Below, in pieces: positions 10,073 through 21,636 of a DNA stretch of 64,000 bases. The stretch is taken from positions 6,305,316-6,369,315 of the forward strand of contig QVOM02000053.1 of NCBI GenBank assembly GCA_003586115.2. The letters run 5' to 3'. Numbering within the stretch: position 1 is the stretch's first letter; every line of letters starts with the position of its first letter. The notes beneath the pieces are model-generated. The model ran no database searches. It was not told the origin of the DNA and saw nothing but the letters and a program-made list of their open reading frames with translations. The position numbers were made by a program, and so were the translations under genes. Source of the stretch: Salvator merianae. Its lineage: Eukaryota > Chordata > Lepidosauria > Squamata > Teiidae.

Positions 10073-11208
10073 TGGCATCATTGCATGTTCCACATCATCA
10101 TGCATGCCATGTGCTTCCCCCCTCCCCCCATATTGCATGCAGTGAGTTTTCCTTACAAACCAGTGTATATGGGATTGCAACTCAAGTGAATTAATAAAAA
10201 TATACATTAGTAAATGATGGTGAGTGTTTAAATATACAACATGTGAATAAACTTGCACACATTGAGCACTGCAGAAATAAATTTCTTTGTTCAGAGCAAA
10301 CACACTGTAAACCACTGCCTTTGTCTCTGCTTCTGTCTCAACGAACTGAAATATTATGGAAAGGTATTTAAGTAATCTTGCCACCTGCTGAGAATTTTTA
10401 TTAGGCGAAGTGAAAGTGAAGGTTTCAATCAATTTGGCTATTACCTGCTTTACATTTCCCTGCTAATTCTCTTATCTTTCAAGCAGACTTAGCTGCAAGG
10501 ATTAAAATCAGTTAGTCAAATCATGAATGCCTCATCCCTGTGTTTTCCCAGAAATAAAACACATTGAACTTCATCGTACTTGCTTCTAAGGATTGCACAG
10601 GGAACATTTTAGGCTTTAGAGTTTAAGCCAATAAAGCAGGGAGTGGGAGGTTCTTGCCTTCTAGAAGATGGACTTTCATTGCCTTGACTAACCATTGGTT
10701 CTCCTGCTGGTTCTTACTGGAGTTGTAGAGCACCTGAACATCATCGAACAAGCCCAGTCTGTGCTCAAGAAACAAAGTAGGGACTTCAGGAGTTGACTGA
10801 AAAACTTGTTGCTTGCTTATTCTTGCCTTCTTTTAATGTGTCTGGTCTTAATATGCCAATGGCAGGGGTCCCTTATTTTATTTCCAAGGGATCAATTCTG
10901 TCTGAGCTAAATCACTGAAAATTGAGCTTTGGCAATGTTCACCAGGCAATAGGTTATTTATCTCTCTAATAGAGGTCAACAGCAGTGCTGGCCCTATAAG
11001 TTCAAGTACCTTGAGTCAAGCAGTGGGGTGAGATGGGGATAAGCAGCAGAAGTCGGAGTGCTCATCTGGCCTTGCTGAGGGGATGCCCATTCCTGCCAAG
11101 AACTGGTTGAGCAATCCCACCTCATAGAATGTCCCCTGCCTGTCTGCAGCTCATGCTCATTTCAGTGCCAACTCCTGCCATCTCCCTTTTGGGCCTTGGT
11201 TGATTAGC
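10073..11208. other. Intron 1 sequence; candidate conserved element near 10400-10580
   Basis: 10400-10580 is repeat-free with many TAAT, ATCAAT and CTTATC words and even composition. The rest, to 11208, is not recognised. Conservation cannot be tested here. Confidence 0.3.
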
Positions 11209-11252
11209 GTGCCAGTTTGGCCACGTGGCTAGTGTGTCAGACTCTTATCTGA
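11209..11252 (+). mobile_element. Truncated head of a squamate tRNA-derived SINE
   Basis: GCCAGTTTGGCCACGTGGCT, AGTGTGTCAGACTCTTATCTG matches the start of the full copy at 26495. It breaks off after about 44 bases, before box B, and is followed by a short (ATAAC)n run at 11269-11287. Confidence 0.7.
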
Positions 11253-11289
11253 GAAATTATTGGAACGGAACATAACATAACATAACAAT

Positions 11290-11905
11290 AGATCTATGGT
11301 AGGAGAAGCATAACGTTTCAACAGCTACTCATTAAAAAAAAATCATCCTTGAAAAATAAACCTCATGGACAAATTCAGAATATAATTGCAGAATCTTAAT
11401 CTTTCACATATAGTTTGACATGGGCTGTGTTCCCATCGCCTGGTGGTGCAGACATAAGATTGACTAGGGGATGGGTCCCAAAGTTCTCAGTGTTGCATTC
11501 TAATGCTAAACTCCTTACAACCACTACAAGGATACATTGTTGTGGAAAGTCACACAGAATGAAGGAGGTTATTTGCCAGGCCACTGTCCACCTGGAACAC
11601 TCTATGGGGACACTGAAAATGACTGGCTTTCAACCATATTTCCAGTGCTCCAAGACTGGAAGCTGCACCACTGGTAGAAGGATTTCCTCACACAGATTTC
11701 TGTATTCCTGCAAAGGCTGGGAACTACTGCAGAGCACTTGACATTTACAGCTGCAGTGGCTACCAGCACCCTAGATCCTGATCCTTTCACAGTCAGTGTT
11801 GATGAAGCTAAAGATAACTAAGAAAAGTTGTTTGTTTTCTGATAAACATTCGACTTCATTCTGATTTCATCTACTTGAATGTGAGTCACATTAAGCATGC
11901 ATAAA
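11290..11905. other. Intron 1 sequence, possibly decayed transposon
   Basis: The part 11410-11770 is GC-richer than its surroundings and carries overlapping open frames on both strands with no recognisable domain. I cannot assign it. Confidence 0.3.
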
Positions 11906-11907
11906 AT

Positions 11908-11992
11908 GTTATTTATTATTTATTTATTTGATCTATATCTCTCTATATCACCCCATTACCCACAGGCCACATGTTTAGTCTCTTTGGGGGTA
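11908..11992 (-). mobile_element. LINE 3' tail fragment, antisense
   Basis: TTATTTATTATTTATTTATT followed by GATCTATATCTCTCTATATC and CACCCCATTACCCACAGG is a decayed TTTATATACCGCCC...CAGGGC tail. Confidence 0.45.
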
Positions 11993-14477
11993 GTTTCACA
12001 TGAATTTCATAATTTGTTAAAATAGCTTCACATTTTAGTTTTTGTTAAAACTAAAATGTGAGTTTGCAGTATTTTCAATTGAATCTGTGTGGTTTTTTTG
12101 CAGTGCTTTTTCCAGCATTCCAAGTGTGGCTTCTTACAGTGCATGGAATTAAAGATGGAGGAAGAAATAAGGGTGATAATGGGAAAATAATATAATGAAA
12201 TAAAAGAAGATAGAAAGGAAACTGATTAGCAGGAGTCCATGATCCAGAATTACAGTTTCAACATAATTTTACATTATATATCTCATGTTATAATGACAGG
12301 AATATGATAAAAGTAAAATAAAAGCATGCATACTGAATTTTAAAATATTTTGGATTGAGAGCCCATTCATCCCACCCAATGCGTACAAATTTTCTTAGTA
12401 GTGTTTCCTCAAACAGGTCCTCGTTGCTGCTTCAAACTCCATTTAAGCGTAAAGGTTTAATATGTAGTGTCTGTACCTATGCACACAAATTTGAAGGAAT
12501 TAAAATTCTATTATTTTGACCTTTTTTTTTCTTTAAAGCTTCATAGAGCAATTTTGAAAAACCATTTTGTGAAAATTTATGAATGGAGACCTTAATCCTA
12601 TGCATTTAAGAATTATCTCTCTCAGCTTGATATTGAATGAACATTTAAATCCGGTAATCATAAGCTGTTTCTGAAAATAGCTTTTCATTGTGACTTTTTC
12701 CTTGGGTTTGGTTAGATATTTTGTATATGGAACTGATAGAATAGGAGCTGCTTCCAAACACGGGAGGCCTTTTTTAAATAATACTTATGGGCTCATACTA
12801 AGCGTCTTGACTGGTGAAGACTGTTTAGTTGATTAACTACTGCCCTTTAACTGATTAATTGTTTATATTCTTGATTAAATGTAAGTATATTTGCATATCA
12901 TTAGACCTTCAATTTGTGCTTTTCATAAATGCTGTAAAAAATACAAGATAATGTATTCCAATAAACAAATGCTGGTGCTAATATTATGTTTTAATGATTG
13001 TATAATTGAAAACAACCTTCAACATTAAACAAATGCACACTTATATTCCTATGGATTTCTATCTGGCCTTGACTTCCACTAATCAATTTTAGATTTAGAT
13101 CAGTATATTTTAGGTTTCATCAGTAGAGTAGCACCTAGATAAAGTGTTAATTTCTATTGTCCCATACAACTAACCATACTGGATAAATGAGTGGGAGATG
13201 CAGAGGCATGTTTGAAGTATGTTTAAGAAGGTGAAGAAAGGGATGTGAGTGAAGATAGTAATAATAATAATAATAGTTGTGATAAATGGGGGAAGGAAGA
13301 GGAGATGCACTGTCATGTAGGAAGTGTGTACTTAAATCCATATAATATACTATATCTCATGATAAATATTTATTTTTGCATTCTTGTTCACATTTTTAGA
13401 TCTGTATCTTCAGAGAAGCTTAGCATATGCAAATCAATGTCCTTCTTTTCAGGGATGCAAATACACTTTTCTGACCATTAGTAAATGGTCACTTGCTCAG
13501 ATTGTCTTGGATCTTTTGGGGAAATATGCATAAGAAGCCTGATTAGTTTTGTATCGATGGATAAAACTTATCAATGCTTTTACTGAGTTATCATAGACAT
13601 TATGTTCCTCAAATTTCACTTGGATACATAGGCTTTATATTGAACATAAGCACTATTTCACAGGAGAAAGAAAGTTTCCCGACTGAATGACTTTCAAAGC
13701 ATCTTGGGACTAAAAAGTTTTGAAATGGAAAAAAAAATGTTAAAAATAGAATTTTGCATTCCTTCATCACTCTCAGGTTGAAGCACTTGACATGAATATG
13801 AGGCAGACTGTCTATTTTTAAACACAAATTCGGCAGGCATAGAAAAATAACTGACATAAGAAAAGTAATCTTACTTAATGAGTTGATTGTATCAGTTGGA
13901 AGAATTTATTTTAAATTATCATTGTATATTCACACAACTTGGAGCTATGTGGAAATTTCATAATATACTGAGTACTAAAAATCCAATATAACTATATATA
14001 TATTTGCCTATACTTGTTCCAGTGTGCTTTTCTGTTATATAAAAGAGTGATTGTGGATGGGGCCCTGAGGGAGAAATAACCAAAGTCACAAAACTGCCAA
14101 TTATTTTATGTCGTGTTCACATTTTAAGCAAGCTCTGAGTGCTTTTCATTATAAAAGAACTCACATTTAAGGAGGTCAAAATTAACCTTAGACCTTTTTT
14201 TTCTTTTCATTTGCAGGCTTATGCCAAAATTCAGTCTATGAAATTTCATAGCCAAATAGCAATCTAATTTAAACATACTGCAGAAATCTATGCTTTAGAT
14301 CTAAGCTAGGATAAGGAGAATGAATGCAGACTTTGATAATTTTTAAAAGGCATTTTTTTCATTTCAAAATGTTAATGGCTAGTAAGGGAAAAGTAAAGTG
14401 GGGAAAAAGGAATAAATAAGGGAAGAACATATATTAAATTTGCTAGTTATTTCTAAATGGCCAAATGCACATAAAAT
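11993..14477. other. Intron 1, AT-rich stretch; candidate conserved element near 12780-13020
   Basis: 12780-13020 is dense in TTGATTAA, CTGATTAATTG and ATAATTG words and free of recognisable repeats. A (TAA)n microsatellite lies at 13258-13275. Nothing else is recognised. Confidence 0.3.
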
Positions 14478-14535
14478 GTTTATTTATTTATTGGATTTAT
14501 ATACCCCAGATTTCCAAAAATTCTGTACAATATAC
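14478..14535 (-). mobile_element. LINE 3' tail fragment, antisense
   Basis: GTTTATTTATTTATTGGATT followed by TATATACCCCAGATTTCC fits the reversed tail of the same LINE type. Confidence 0.45.
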
Positions 14536-14764
14536 AAAAAAGAAGAACATGAAGTATTTTTATTCCCATTTGGAATAAAACCAAGCCATGTGAAAATGTT
14601 ATTAGAAGCAATGGTTGGAAGAGAAAGGCAGTGATTGGGGGAAGAGTCATTAATAGGTATCTGAGATGGAAGTGTAGGTGTCCCACATTAATCTCGTGTG
14701 AAATATATATAAGCAACCACTTCCCTAAGATATTTCATTTATAAGAGATATACAAAGTCCTATT

Positions 14765-14789
14765 CCCCCCCCCCACACACACACACACA
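14765..14789. repeat. C run joined to (CA)n
   Basis: Ten C followed by about seven CA units. Confidence 0.85.
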
Positions 14790-15249
14790 GAATAGAGTTT
14801 TAGTTATAGAAGACTGCAGTGGCAGCATAAGGCAACAGGAACTTAGTGTACAAGTCTTCGACAGATATCAAAAGTTAGAGGTTTTTCAAATGTGTTACCT
14901 CTGACTAATTTCAGATATAGTAAAATCTATTCCTTCTTTGTCAGTTTGCGTGACAAATGCATCCTTTGAAGTTTTGCTGTATAACTATACAATATAACTA
15001 TTGGTTAAGATTAATACTGTATTATGATCCATGATAGACTCCTCATCCCATGTTTAGAAGGGCAAGGGAATATCACCAACAATAAAGCATAGTTGTCAGA
15101 ATTGTCATGTCTTGGCCTGTCTTTGCAATCCCTGAGTTGGATGTGCTCAAAATCTAAGACAATCCTTAATCAACTATAGTTAAAGAACTATAGATATGTT
15201 AGACAACTTACTTCCGTAGATTTTTAAAAGGATTTTTCGTAACAAAAGC

Positions 15250-15398
15250 CAGGACACAGGTAGCTGATGTGAATGCACTCGACCAGGGGCAGGATAGCCG
15301 CTCCTGGTCAAGTTGTGAAGCAGAGTTTACTGCTCCACATCTGTAAATTCCATAGGCTGCTTCTGGTCATGCGGGCCTCCACATGGTGTAGACACAGT
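15250..15398. other. Possible decayed DNA transposon segment beside a family C hairpin
   Basis: Words such as GTAGCTGATGTGAATGCACT recall 44170-44215 (GCAGCTGATTCC, GGTGTGAATGCATC) in the element at 43747. The resemblance is short, so this is tentative. Confidence 0.3.
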
Positions 15399-15567
15399 GG
15401 CCCTTTCTGCACTTGGCCTTATTGTGGATTATATCCCAGAATAGGGACCTGCCATCCACATGCTAGTGCAAACTATAAAAGGGCCTACCACAGTCTGCAC
15501 TAGCATGCAGATGGCAGGTCTCTATTCTGAGATATAATCTGGAATAAATCCAAGTGCAGAAAGGCCC
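15399..15567. mobile_element. Family C foldback MITE, copy 1 (complete hairpin)
   Basis: The ends are GGCCCTTTCTGCACTTGG and CCAAGTGCAGAAAGGCC. The two halves are near-complete inverted repeats: the left arm has TTATATCCCAGAATAGGGAC and CATGCTAGTGCA, the right arm their complements. The arms are about 75 bases around a short loop containing GGGCCTACCACAG. A copy is at 46281 and a half copy at 21247. No clean target duplication is visible. Confidence 0.85.
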
Positions 15568-15781
15568 AGTTAGTGAGCAGCCCTGATGCTTGCTAGCTAA
15601 AAGTGATAAAAGGCCCTTTGTCAACTGTAGTAGTGAAGACCAAATCGCATACAGAGGTGGAGAGCTTGTAGCATTTCATTTGTTCTACAACTTAGCTGCA
15701 GCTGTTGCAAGTCTTAGTTCACTAACATACATAGATCCATATGTCAATATGCTGTATAGTATTCCTGCTGTATAGTAGAAG

Positions 15782-15875
15782 GGAGTGGCCATAGCTCAGT
15801 GGTAAAGCAACTGCCTGGAAAACCTGACCATAGAATCACCAAGAGTCAACCCCAGTTCAATGGAAACCAAAAAGA
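15782..15875 (+). mobile_element. tRNA-derived SINE head, truncated
   Basis: TGGCCATAGCTCAGTGGTAA carries a tRNA-like box A, followed by CTGCCTGGAAA and a weak box B (CCCCAGTTCAATGG). It resembles the head at 60728. Confidence 0.5.
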
Positions 15876-17221
15876 ATGATCACAATCCCTCCATTATGAA
15901 TGAGTTCAGATATGAAACAACTACATAGTGGTGATTTCATGGTGTGAAACATTACTCCCACAGTCATTTTCATACAAATGAGACAGTGCAAAGATTGCTA
16001 AAATAAATATGCACCAAGAATGTTTACCTATTAAGTGGGGATTAATTAAGCTCTGCAAGAATTAATTGGTTCTCTACAGTTAGGATAGGCAACCTTTTAA
16101 AGATCACATAGCTTGCACATTTTGCATTTTGAAGATGCAGTTCCTTATCAGGCAAAAGCAAAGACACTGTTAATGTGATCGCCTCCTTTGGAGAAAGCTA
16201 ATTCTCTACTGGGGTGGAGGGAAGCCGATTTTCAAAGAATGCAAATTCTGGTTGTCTGCTGAAGGTGAATGCTGTGGGACCAATGGATCTCTTTTATTGG
16301 ATTCACAACCTACCTTCCTTCCATTCTTGATTAATTCATAGAAACGATTAGCAATTTCATTTTCCACCTCCCTCCATTAAATTAATCATTTAGTTCTAAT
16401 TTACTGGCTTACAGAAGATTTCTATCTTTACCCTTTGGCAGTGCATAAAGAAAATGGGCCAGAAGGGTTGCTGTGCTAGGAAGAGCTCAGTTGTTCCAGC
16501 TGGACACTGTGGCACCTTCTTCACGTGTGCCTTACATGTGGATGTTCCTGGCCCAGAAAAAGCTTTCAGAACTAACAACACAGGGATACTGGAGAGTGCT
16601 GGTGCATGGCTGTCCACTAGATGGGTGGCCTGTCCCAGCCTAGCTTTGAAGCTGGGAAATATATGTTGCCTGGCCTCCAAGCTATGGGCTGGGACAATTC
16701 CCCATGCTACCACATGGGTGAAATTTTGCTGGGCTCTGGAATAGGGGATGAGCTGTTCCTCCTGCTGCAAGCTGTCACTTCTGTCTACATGGCGGTGGCA
16801 GCAGCAAACACGTAAACAAACTATGATGGCCTGCATGATCTTAGTATCTGCCTTAGTAAATGTGTGCAGTTGATTTCAACCAGATTCTGGCATGATCACT
16901 TGAAGACATAGGCACTGGCCAGGATCACTTGAAGACATTGGCACTGGCCAGCCAGTTTGGATATAGACCCGATTGTCCCAGTGTCTATTCAACCAGCTGT
17001 CTCTGCTCCCTACCAGCAGCAGTGGCTTCACTCCCATCATCACTCAGCAATAGCATCTGTCCCTTCCCTGGCTTCTCTGAGAATAAGGCAGGCAGGGAAT
17101 TGCTGATAGTAAGAGAAGGCCCTGGATAGCACAGCAGCCTTTTGGGTTGCCCAGAATTGCAAAATGATTGCACTGTTTGGGAAACTACCATATATTCTTA
17201 TCCAAAGGTTGTGATCTTTTT
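15876..17221. other. Intron 1 sequence including a GC-richer block
   Basis: 16480-16830 is GC-richer with overlapping open frames and no recognisable domain; it may be decayed transposon. The tandem duplication inside is listed separately. Confidence 0.3.
16894..16951 (+). repeat. 29-bp tandem duplication
   Basis: GATCACTTGAAGACATAGGC followed by ACTGGCCAG is repeated at once with one change (ATAGG to ATTGG). Confidence 0.85.
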
Positions 17222-17222
17222 C

Positions 17223-17380
17223 TCCTTCCTTCCTTCCTTCCTTCCTTCCTTCCTTCCTTCCTTCCTTCCTTCCTTCCCTCCCTCCCTCCCTTCCTTCCCT
17301 CCCTCCCTTCTTCTTTCTTGCTTTCTTGCTTTCTTGCTTTCTTGCTTTCTCTCTCTCTCTCTCTCTCTTTCTCCCCTCCC
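17223..17380. repeat. Long pyrimidine tract: (CCTT)n, CCCT, (GCTTTCTT)n and (CT)n
   Basis: About 155 bases of nearly pure pyrimidine on the plus strand, with four successive repeat types. The open frames across it (FLPS repeats on one strand, EGRK repeats on the other) are artefacts of the repeat. Confidence 0.95.
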
Positions 17381-19640
17381 CCACACAGAGACCCTTTCCC
17401 TATTGCTTTGGGTTTTACCAATATATAACTTACTGGCCATTAACATTTTGCATGGACTCTACATTGCTTCCACTTGGGAAGGGATTTGAATCAGGCTTCT
17501 GTGCCTTACTATCATGTGCTTGTTATACTTGATTTATATCATTTGTTTACATTTAGTTGTGTTTTACTGCTGAACACAGTGATCTGCCGTGGGAAAATAA
17601 GTAAGATATACATAGTTTTAAATAAGCACATTATCTCTAAGTGATGCAATCATTTGTTTGCAATCCTCCTCCTTCAGAACACAGAATCTAATGAACACAG
17701 CAGTCTGAATGTGCTCCCTTTCTTTTCATCTTAATTTGTCCCGGTCACACCATGGTACTCTCTGCCTCGGTAATGTAAGGCACTGATCCTTATTTATATG
17801 CACAGAAGCACATAATTCAGAAATTACTACCAGATTCTAAAAACGCTCTTATTTCTGATTAGAAATTCATCTCCGCAACCCTGCAAATTGTCTAAATAAT
17901 TAGCAAATTAATAAAGGGCTTCTGTACCCCCTATTATCTTGACACATAATAAGGCTCATCAAGGGAAATCAGCAACACCACTCACAGGGTTTGCACACAC
18001 ATTACCTTAAATTATTTGCCACCTGCCCCTATATTACACTGCACACGTGGTAAAATGTAGGCTTCCACAGTGATAAGATCCCACACACCTTCAGTTGTTT
18101 TTTACTCTTCCAGAAGTCAAACCCTCTGAAGATGGATATCGTAGCTATGTCCAAAAGCTTAGAAGAACTATAGAACACAGCACTACAGCCCCAAAACTGC
18201 TAAAAATAAAAATTCAGACAGTGCATACATGTTTCTCCGATTCCCACTGACTTCCCATGCAGAATCTTGCATGACACGTTCCTTACTGTTTCTGACCCAT
18301 TTCTATGCAAAATTAAAGTTATCGGCCAGAGATTTAGAAGGTATTTCAGATACCCCTAAAAGTACCTTCACCCAGCGAACTATTTTTTTTTTCTAAAAAA
18401 GAAACCCAAAAAACTTTTAACTGGTAATGTATGAATGCAGTCCTACTATCATTTACACTGTGAAGATAAGGCAAGCAATGCAGTTCTGGCAGCACTGTCC
18501 AGTGTTGGCATGGTTCCATCATAACAGAATTGCTGAATTGCGACCTTCTTTGATTCCCAACTGTGAATTATAACTACATATTTGTACAACATCTGAAAGG
18601 CTCACAATATGCCAAATGAATTTTGTTAACCAACGACTTGATGTCTTATAAATTAGCCAAGCTACAGTAAGCAGACATAGAGGACTCAGGGGAAGGGTTG
18701 AAGGGGAAAATCAATGTTAGTCTTTGGTCTCCATAAACCATGGCAAACTGGACTTGCCTTTGCATTGGATCAAAGCTCAGTTTGTCACGGTTTGCAGAGA
18801 TCAAGGGCTAAGAGTGAATATCTGTTTAGTTCTTCCCTACATCTCACTTAACTGGCTGCCATTGATCACTGCATCAACAGTGCACTCCATATTGCACTCC
18901 AGGCACTCCATATTGTAAGCATTGGTGGCAGAAATTTGAAATATAAACAAAAACAAGTTGCACTCCTTCTGCCTACCCCAAAGAGCTCCTGAATTCTGAA
19001 TTTATTGAGCTACTGGAATGCTGTTCACTTGTGCTTTTGCATCAGAAAAGCTTAGAGATCTTCCAAGGCTTCTGGGTGTCTCTCTCATACATAGGTGGCA
19101 GCATTTAGAATTCAAATCTAATGACATTCATACTGGAACATCATAAATAGAGCAAATGATATCATTTCAAACATTGGCGTGTTTGATTTCGGTAGTGCTA
19201 TCAAGATGACACTTCATGTGCAGAAGTGACAGGCGATAGAGAGATGAGATATCAAGTGGCACACATGCATTTTAGAAATAGCCCATCACATTATGACAGC
19301 AGAAACCTACCTAGTAGCATCTTCTTTGTCATTTCGTACATTCCAATTTGCTCCTACTAAATTGCTTTTACATTCTAATTAAGGCAGGCTTGCAGTTACT
19401 TAGAATACTAATCAGAGAGCAATTATTTTGATTCACTAAATATATGCAATCAGGAATGTAAACTCAATGCCTATGCAAAACTCTGACAACAGTCTCTTCA
19501 TGGCTAGGATAAATACTGTAGTCCCTCACTATATATGACAGATTTTGCTAAAATGATGTGAACCCTAAACCTCTCAAGAAAAGGAATCAGAAAACATTGG
19601 GTTTTGACCTTTCTCTAGAGATATCCATGAATTCTATAAC
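17381..19640. other. Intron 1 sequence; candidate conserved elements near 17850-18060 and 19330-19480
   Basis: 17850-18060 (with TAATTAGCAAATTAATAAAG) and 19330-19480 (with TTCTAATTAAGGC and CAATTATTTTGATT) are repeat-free and rich in homeodomain and POU-like words. The rest is unremarkable. Confidence 0.3.
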
Positions 19641-19862
19641 TGTGGTTTGGTTTGGTTTGGTTTGGTTTGGTTTGGTTTGGTTTGGTTTGGTTTGGCTTGG
19701 CTTGGCTTGGTTTGGTTTGGTTTGGTTTGGTTTGGTTTGGTTTGGTTTGGTTTGGTTTGGTTTGGTTTGGTTCAAACTGAACCACATGCTGTTCAGTTCA
19801 AAGTCACCCCAGTTCAAGTTCAAACCACGAACAGGTTCATACCTGTTCATTAATTTTTACAT
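19641..19862. mobile_element. Family A MITE remnant carrying a (TTTGG)n expansion
   Basis: The right part (19773-19862) has the family A vocabulary: TTCAAACTGAACCAC, GTTCAGTTCAAAG, ACAGGTTCATACCTGTTC. The left part is replaced by the pentamer array. Confidence 0.55.
19643..19773. repeat. (TTTGG)n microsatellite, about 26 units
   Basis: A pure array except for three consecutive CTTGG variants near 19694-19710. The open frames across it (WFGLV repeats) are artefacts. Confidence 0.95.
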
Positions 19863-21246
19863 TCTTGGGCATACCTTCACATCAAATAATAATTCCCATC
19901 TTGAAGGAATTAACTAAGTAGATCAAACATTCCAAATGACATTTCCATATGTTCCCAAGTCTCAATATATGCATCCATCTGAAAATTGTCAAGTTGTGGT
20001 GGTAAATCAATTAGTCACCATGTATGAATGAACGAAGTTTAAGATTCTACTTATTTGGGAGCTAACACTTTCACAAAGATTTTTAGTCTTGCAGTTAAGG
20101 CAGAGACAAAAATATCAGTTGCTATGGTTGATGTTTAATAAAACATATGGATGACATCAAGCTGAGAAAGGCTATTATAGACTGTATGAACTTCAGATAA
20201 ACTTGATAAACCAACTAGTTCCAACTTATTCCCCCTCCTGCCCTTCTGCACCTACCTCTATCTCACCCTCCCTCAACAGTCAACACCACATTTGAATATT
20301 TCACCTTTGACTGCTCTTTGATGATTCAGATACTGAAACAGGAAATTTACATGCCTGAGTGAGCACAGCAGGAATGAAATTATTTCAAGGGGAAAAAGTA
20401 ATAATGTAAAGTGAAACAGAGAATGTAAGTGCCATATGGCTAGCCCGGTTTACATGACAACCTACAAAAGTGGTGCTTGTTTCCTCTTCTTTCAGGAAGT
20501 GAATTGACATTCTTAAAAGAGTGGACATCTGATTTCACCCAGGAGGGAGTCTCCCCTCAAAAATCATTAAATGCATACTAACTTCCTTTGGCTTTCAAAT
20601 TCAAAGCACCTAAGAAAATCAATGAGAATTTTCTCAGAACTGGATGCTGCTTTGCCCACATATGATTTCTGGCTCCCCTCTGAACAGTTATACTTCACAC
20701 TATCTCAGTAGAGTGGAGAATTAGACAGTTTACCAATGCAAGAAGCAGAATCGTTTGATAAGACTTTGTCCTAAAGAATCAATCATCTTGGGCTTCTGAA
20801 TCATCCAACTCACAGCCTGAATTCAGCTAAATAAAAGAACATAAAATGTTCTATGGAGATTTCCATTCGGTGAAACTGCTGGTGAAACTGTTGCTTTCAG
20901 ACTAGGGTTAAATCTTAAAGAAAATGATAGGCTATTTTCCACAGCTTGATTTTCCATTCTGATGACTGAGCATGAATCAGCTGAAAACCACCTCAGATTT
21001 AAATAGATGTTGGTGAAATAAAAGGAAGATTCTTTCTGGGGAAAAAACAACACATGGATGTCTTTGGAAGCAGAGCAGCATGGGAATTGCCAACTGCATT
21101 CTGATTGTAGTACTCTACATACAGTGTCATACTGCCTGTATACCTGCTGCTGGCTAGCCAAGTGTGTCCGCACTTGGCAGAGGCCTGAGTAGCTGGGAGT
21201 GGACTTCATCCACTCCCATTTGCTACCACCGCTGGTGAAGTAAGTA
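19863..21246. other. Intron 1 sequence without a named feature
   Basis: Mostly unremarkable. The last about 90 bases (21155-21246, with GTGTGTCCGCACTTGGC) recall the family C/F type transposon interiors. Confidence 0.3.
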
Positions 21247-21319
21247 GGGCCCTTTCTGCACTTGGACTTACTGTGGATTATATCCCAGAATAGGGACCTG
21301 CTATCCACATGCTAGTGAA
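21247..21319. mobile_element. Family C MITE, copy 2 (left arm only)
   Basis: GGGCCCTTTCTGCACTTGGA, then ATTATATCCCAGAATAGGGA and CACATGCTAGTG, matching the left arm of the copies at 15399 and 46281. It is cut at the loop, where a family B copy begins. Confidence 0.8.
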
Positions 21320-21636
21320 AATTCATATGAAATTTCATATTCACACGTTTTTGCTTTGAAACGAAAATGCTTTTTTATACATTTACAGTTTCCGATGTAA
21401 ACAAAATAGCCTCTTTTGCAAAAACGAAATATTCACTGAATTTTTCACTAATTTGCTGTGTTTAAGCCATGAAAATGGCATTTTCAATAGTATTATCAAT
21501 GGAAAAAAAGCATTGTGAACCCTGCGAAAACGAATGCGAAAAATGCATTTTTTCACACTGAAATTTGCTGATAAAGTGAAAATACAGCAGCACATCAATT
21601 TTTATTTTTATTTTATTTTTTTGGTGCACATTCCTA
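21313..21636. mobile_element. Family B hAT-like MITE, copy 3, reverse orientation
   Basis: Begins TAGTGAAAATTCATATGAAA and ends GGTGCACATTCCTA, the complement of the family head. It carries the complement of the shared core (AAGCCATGAAAATGGCATTT). The left boundary overlaps the cut family C arm; no target duplication is visible. Confidence 0.75.

Noticed and set aside
17040..17489. ORFs with FLPS or EGRK repeats
   Set aside because: They are translations of the CCTT/GGAA microsatellite.
19558..19917. ORF with WFGLV repeats
   Set aside because: It is the translated (TTTGG)n array.
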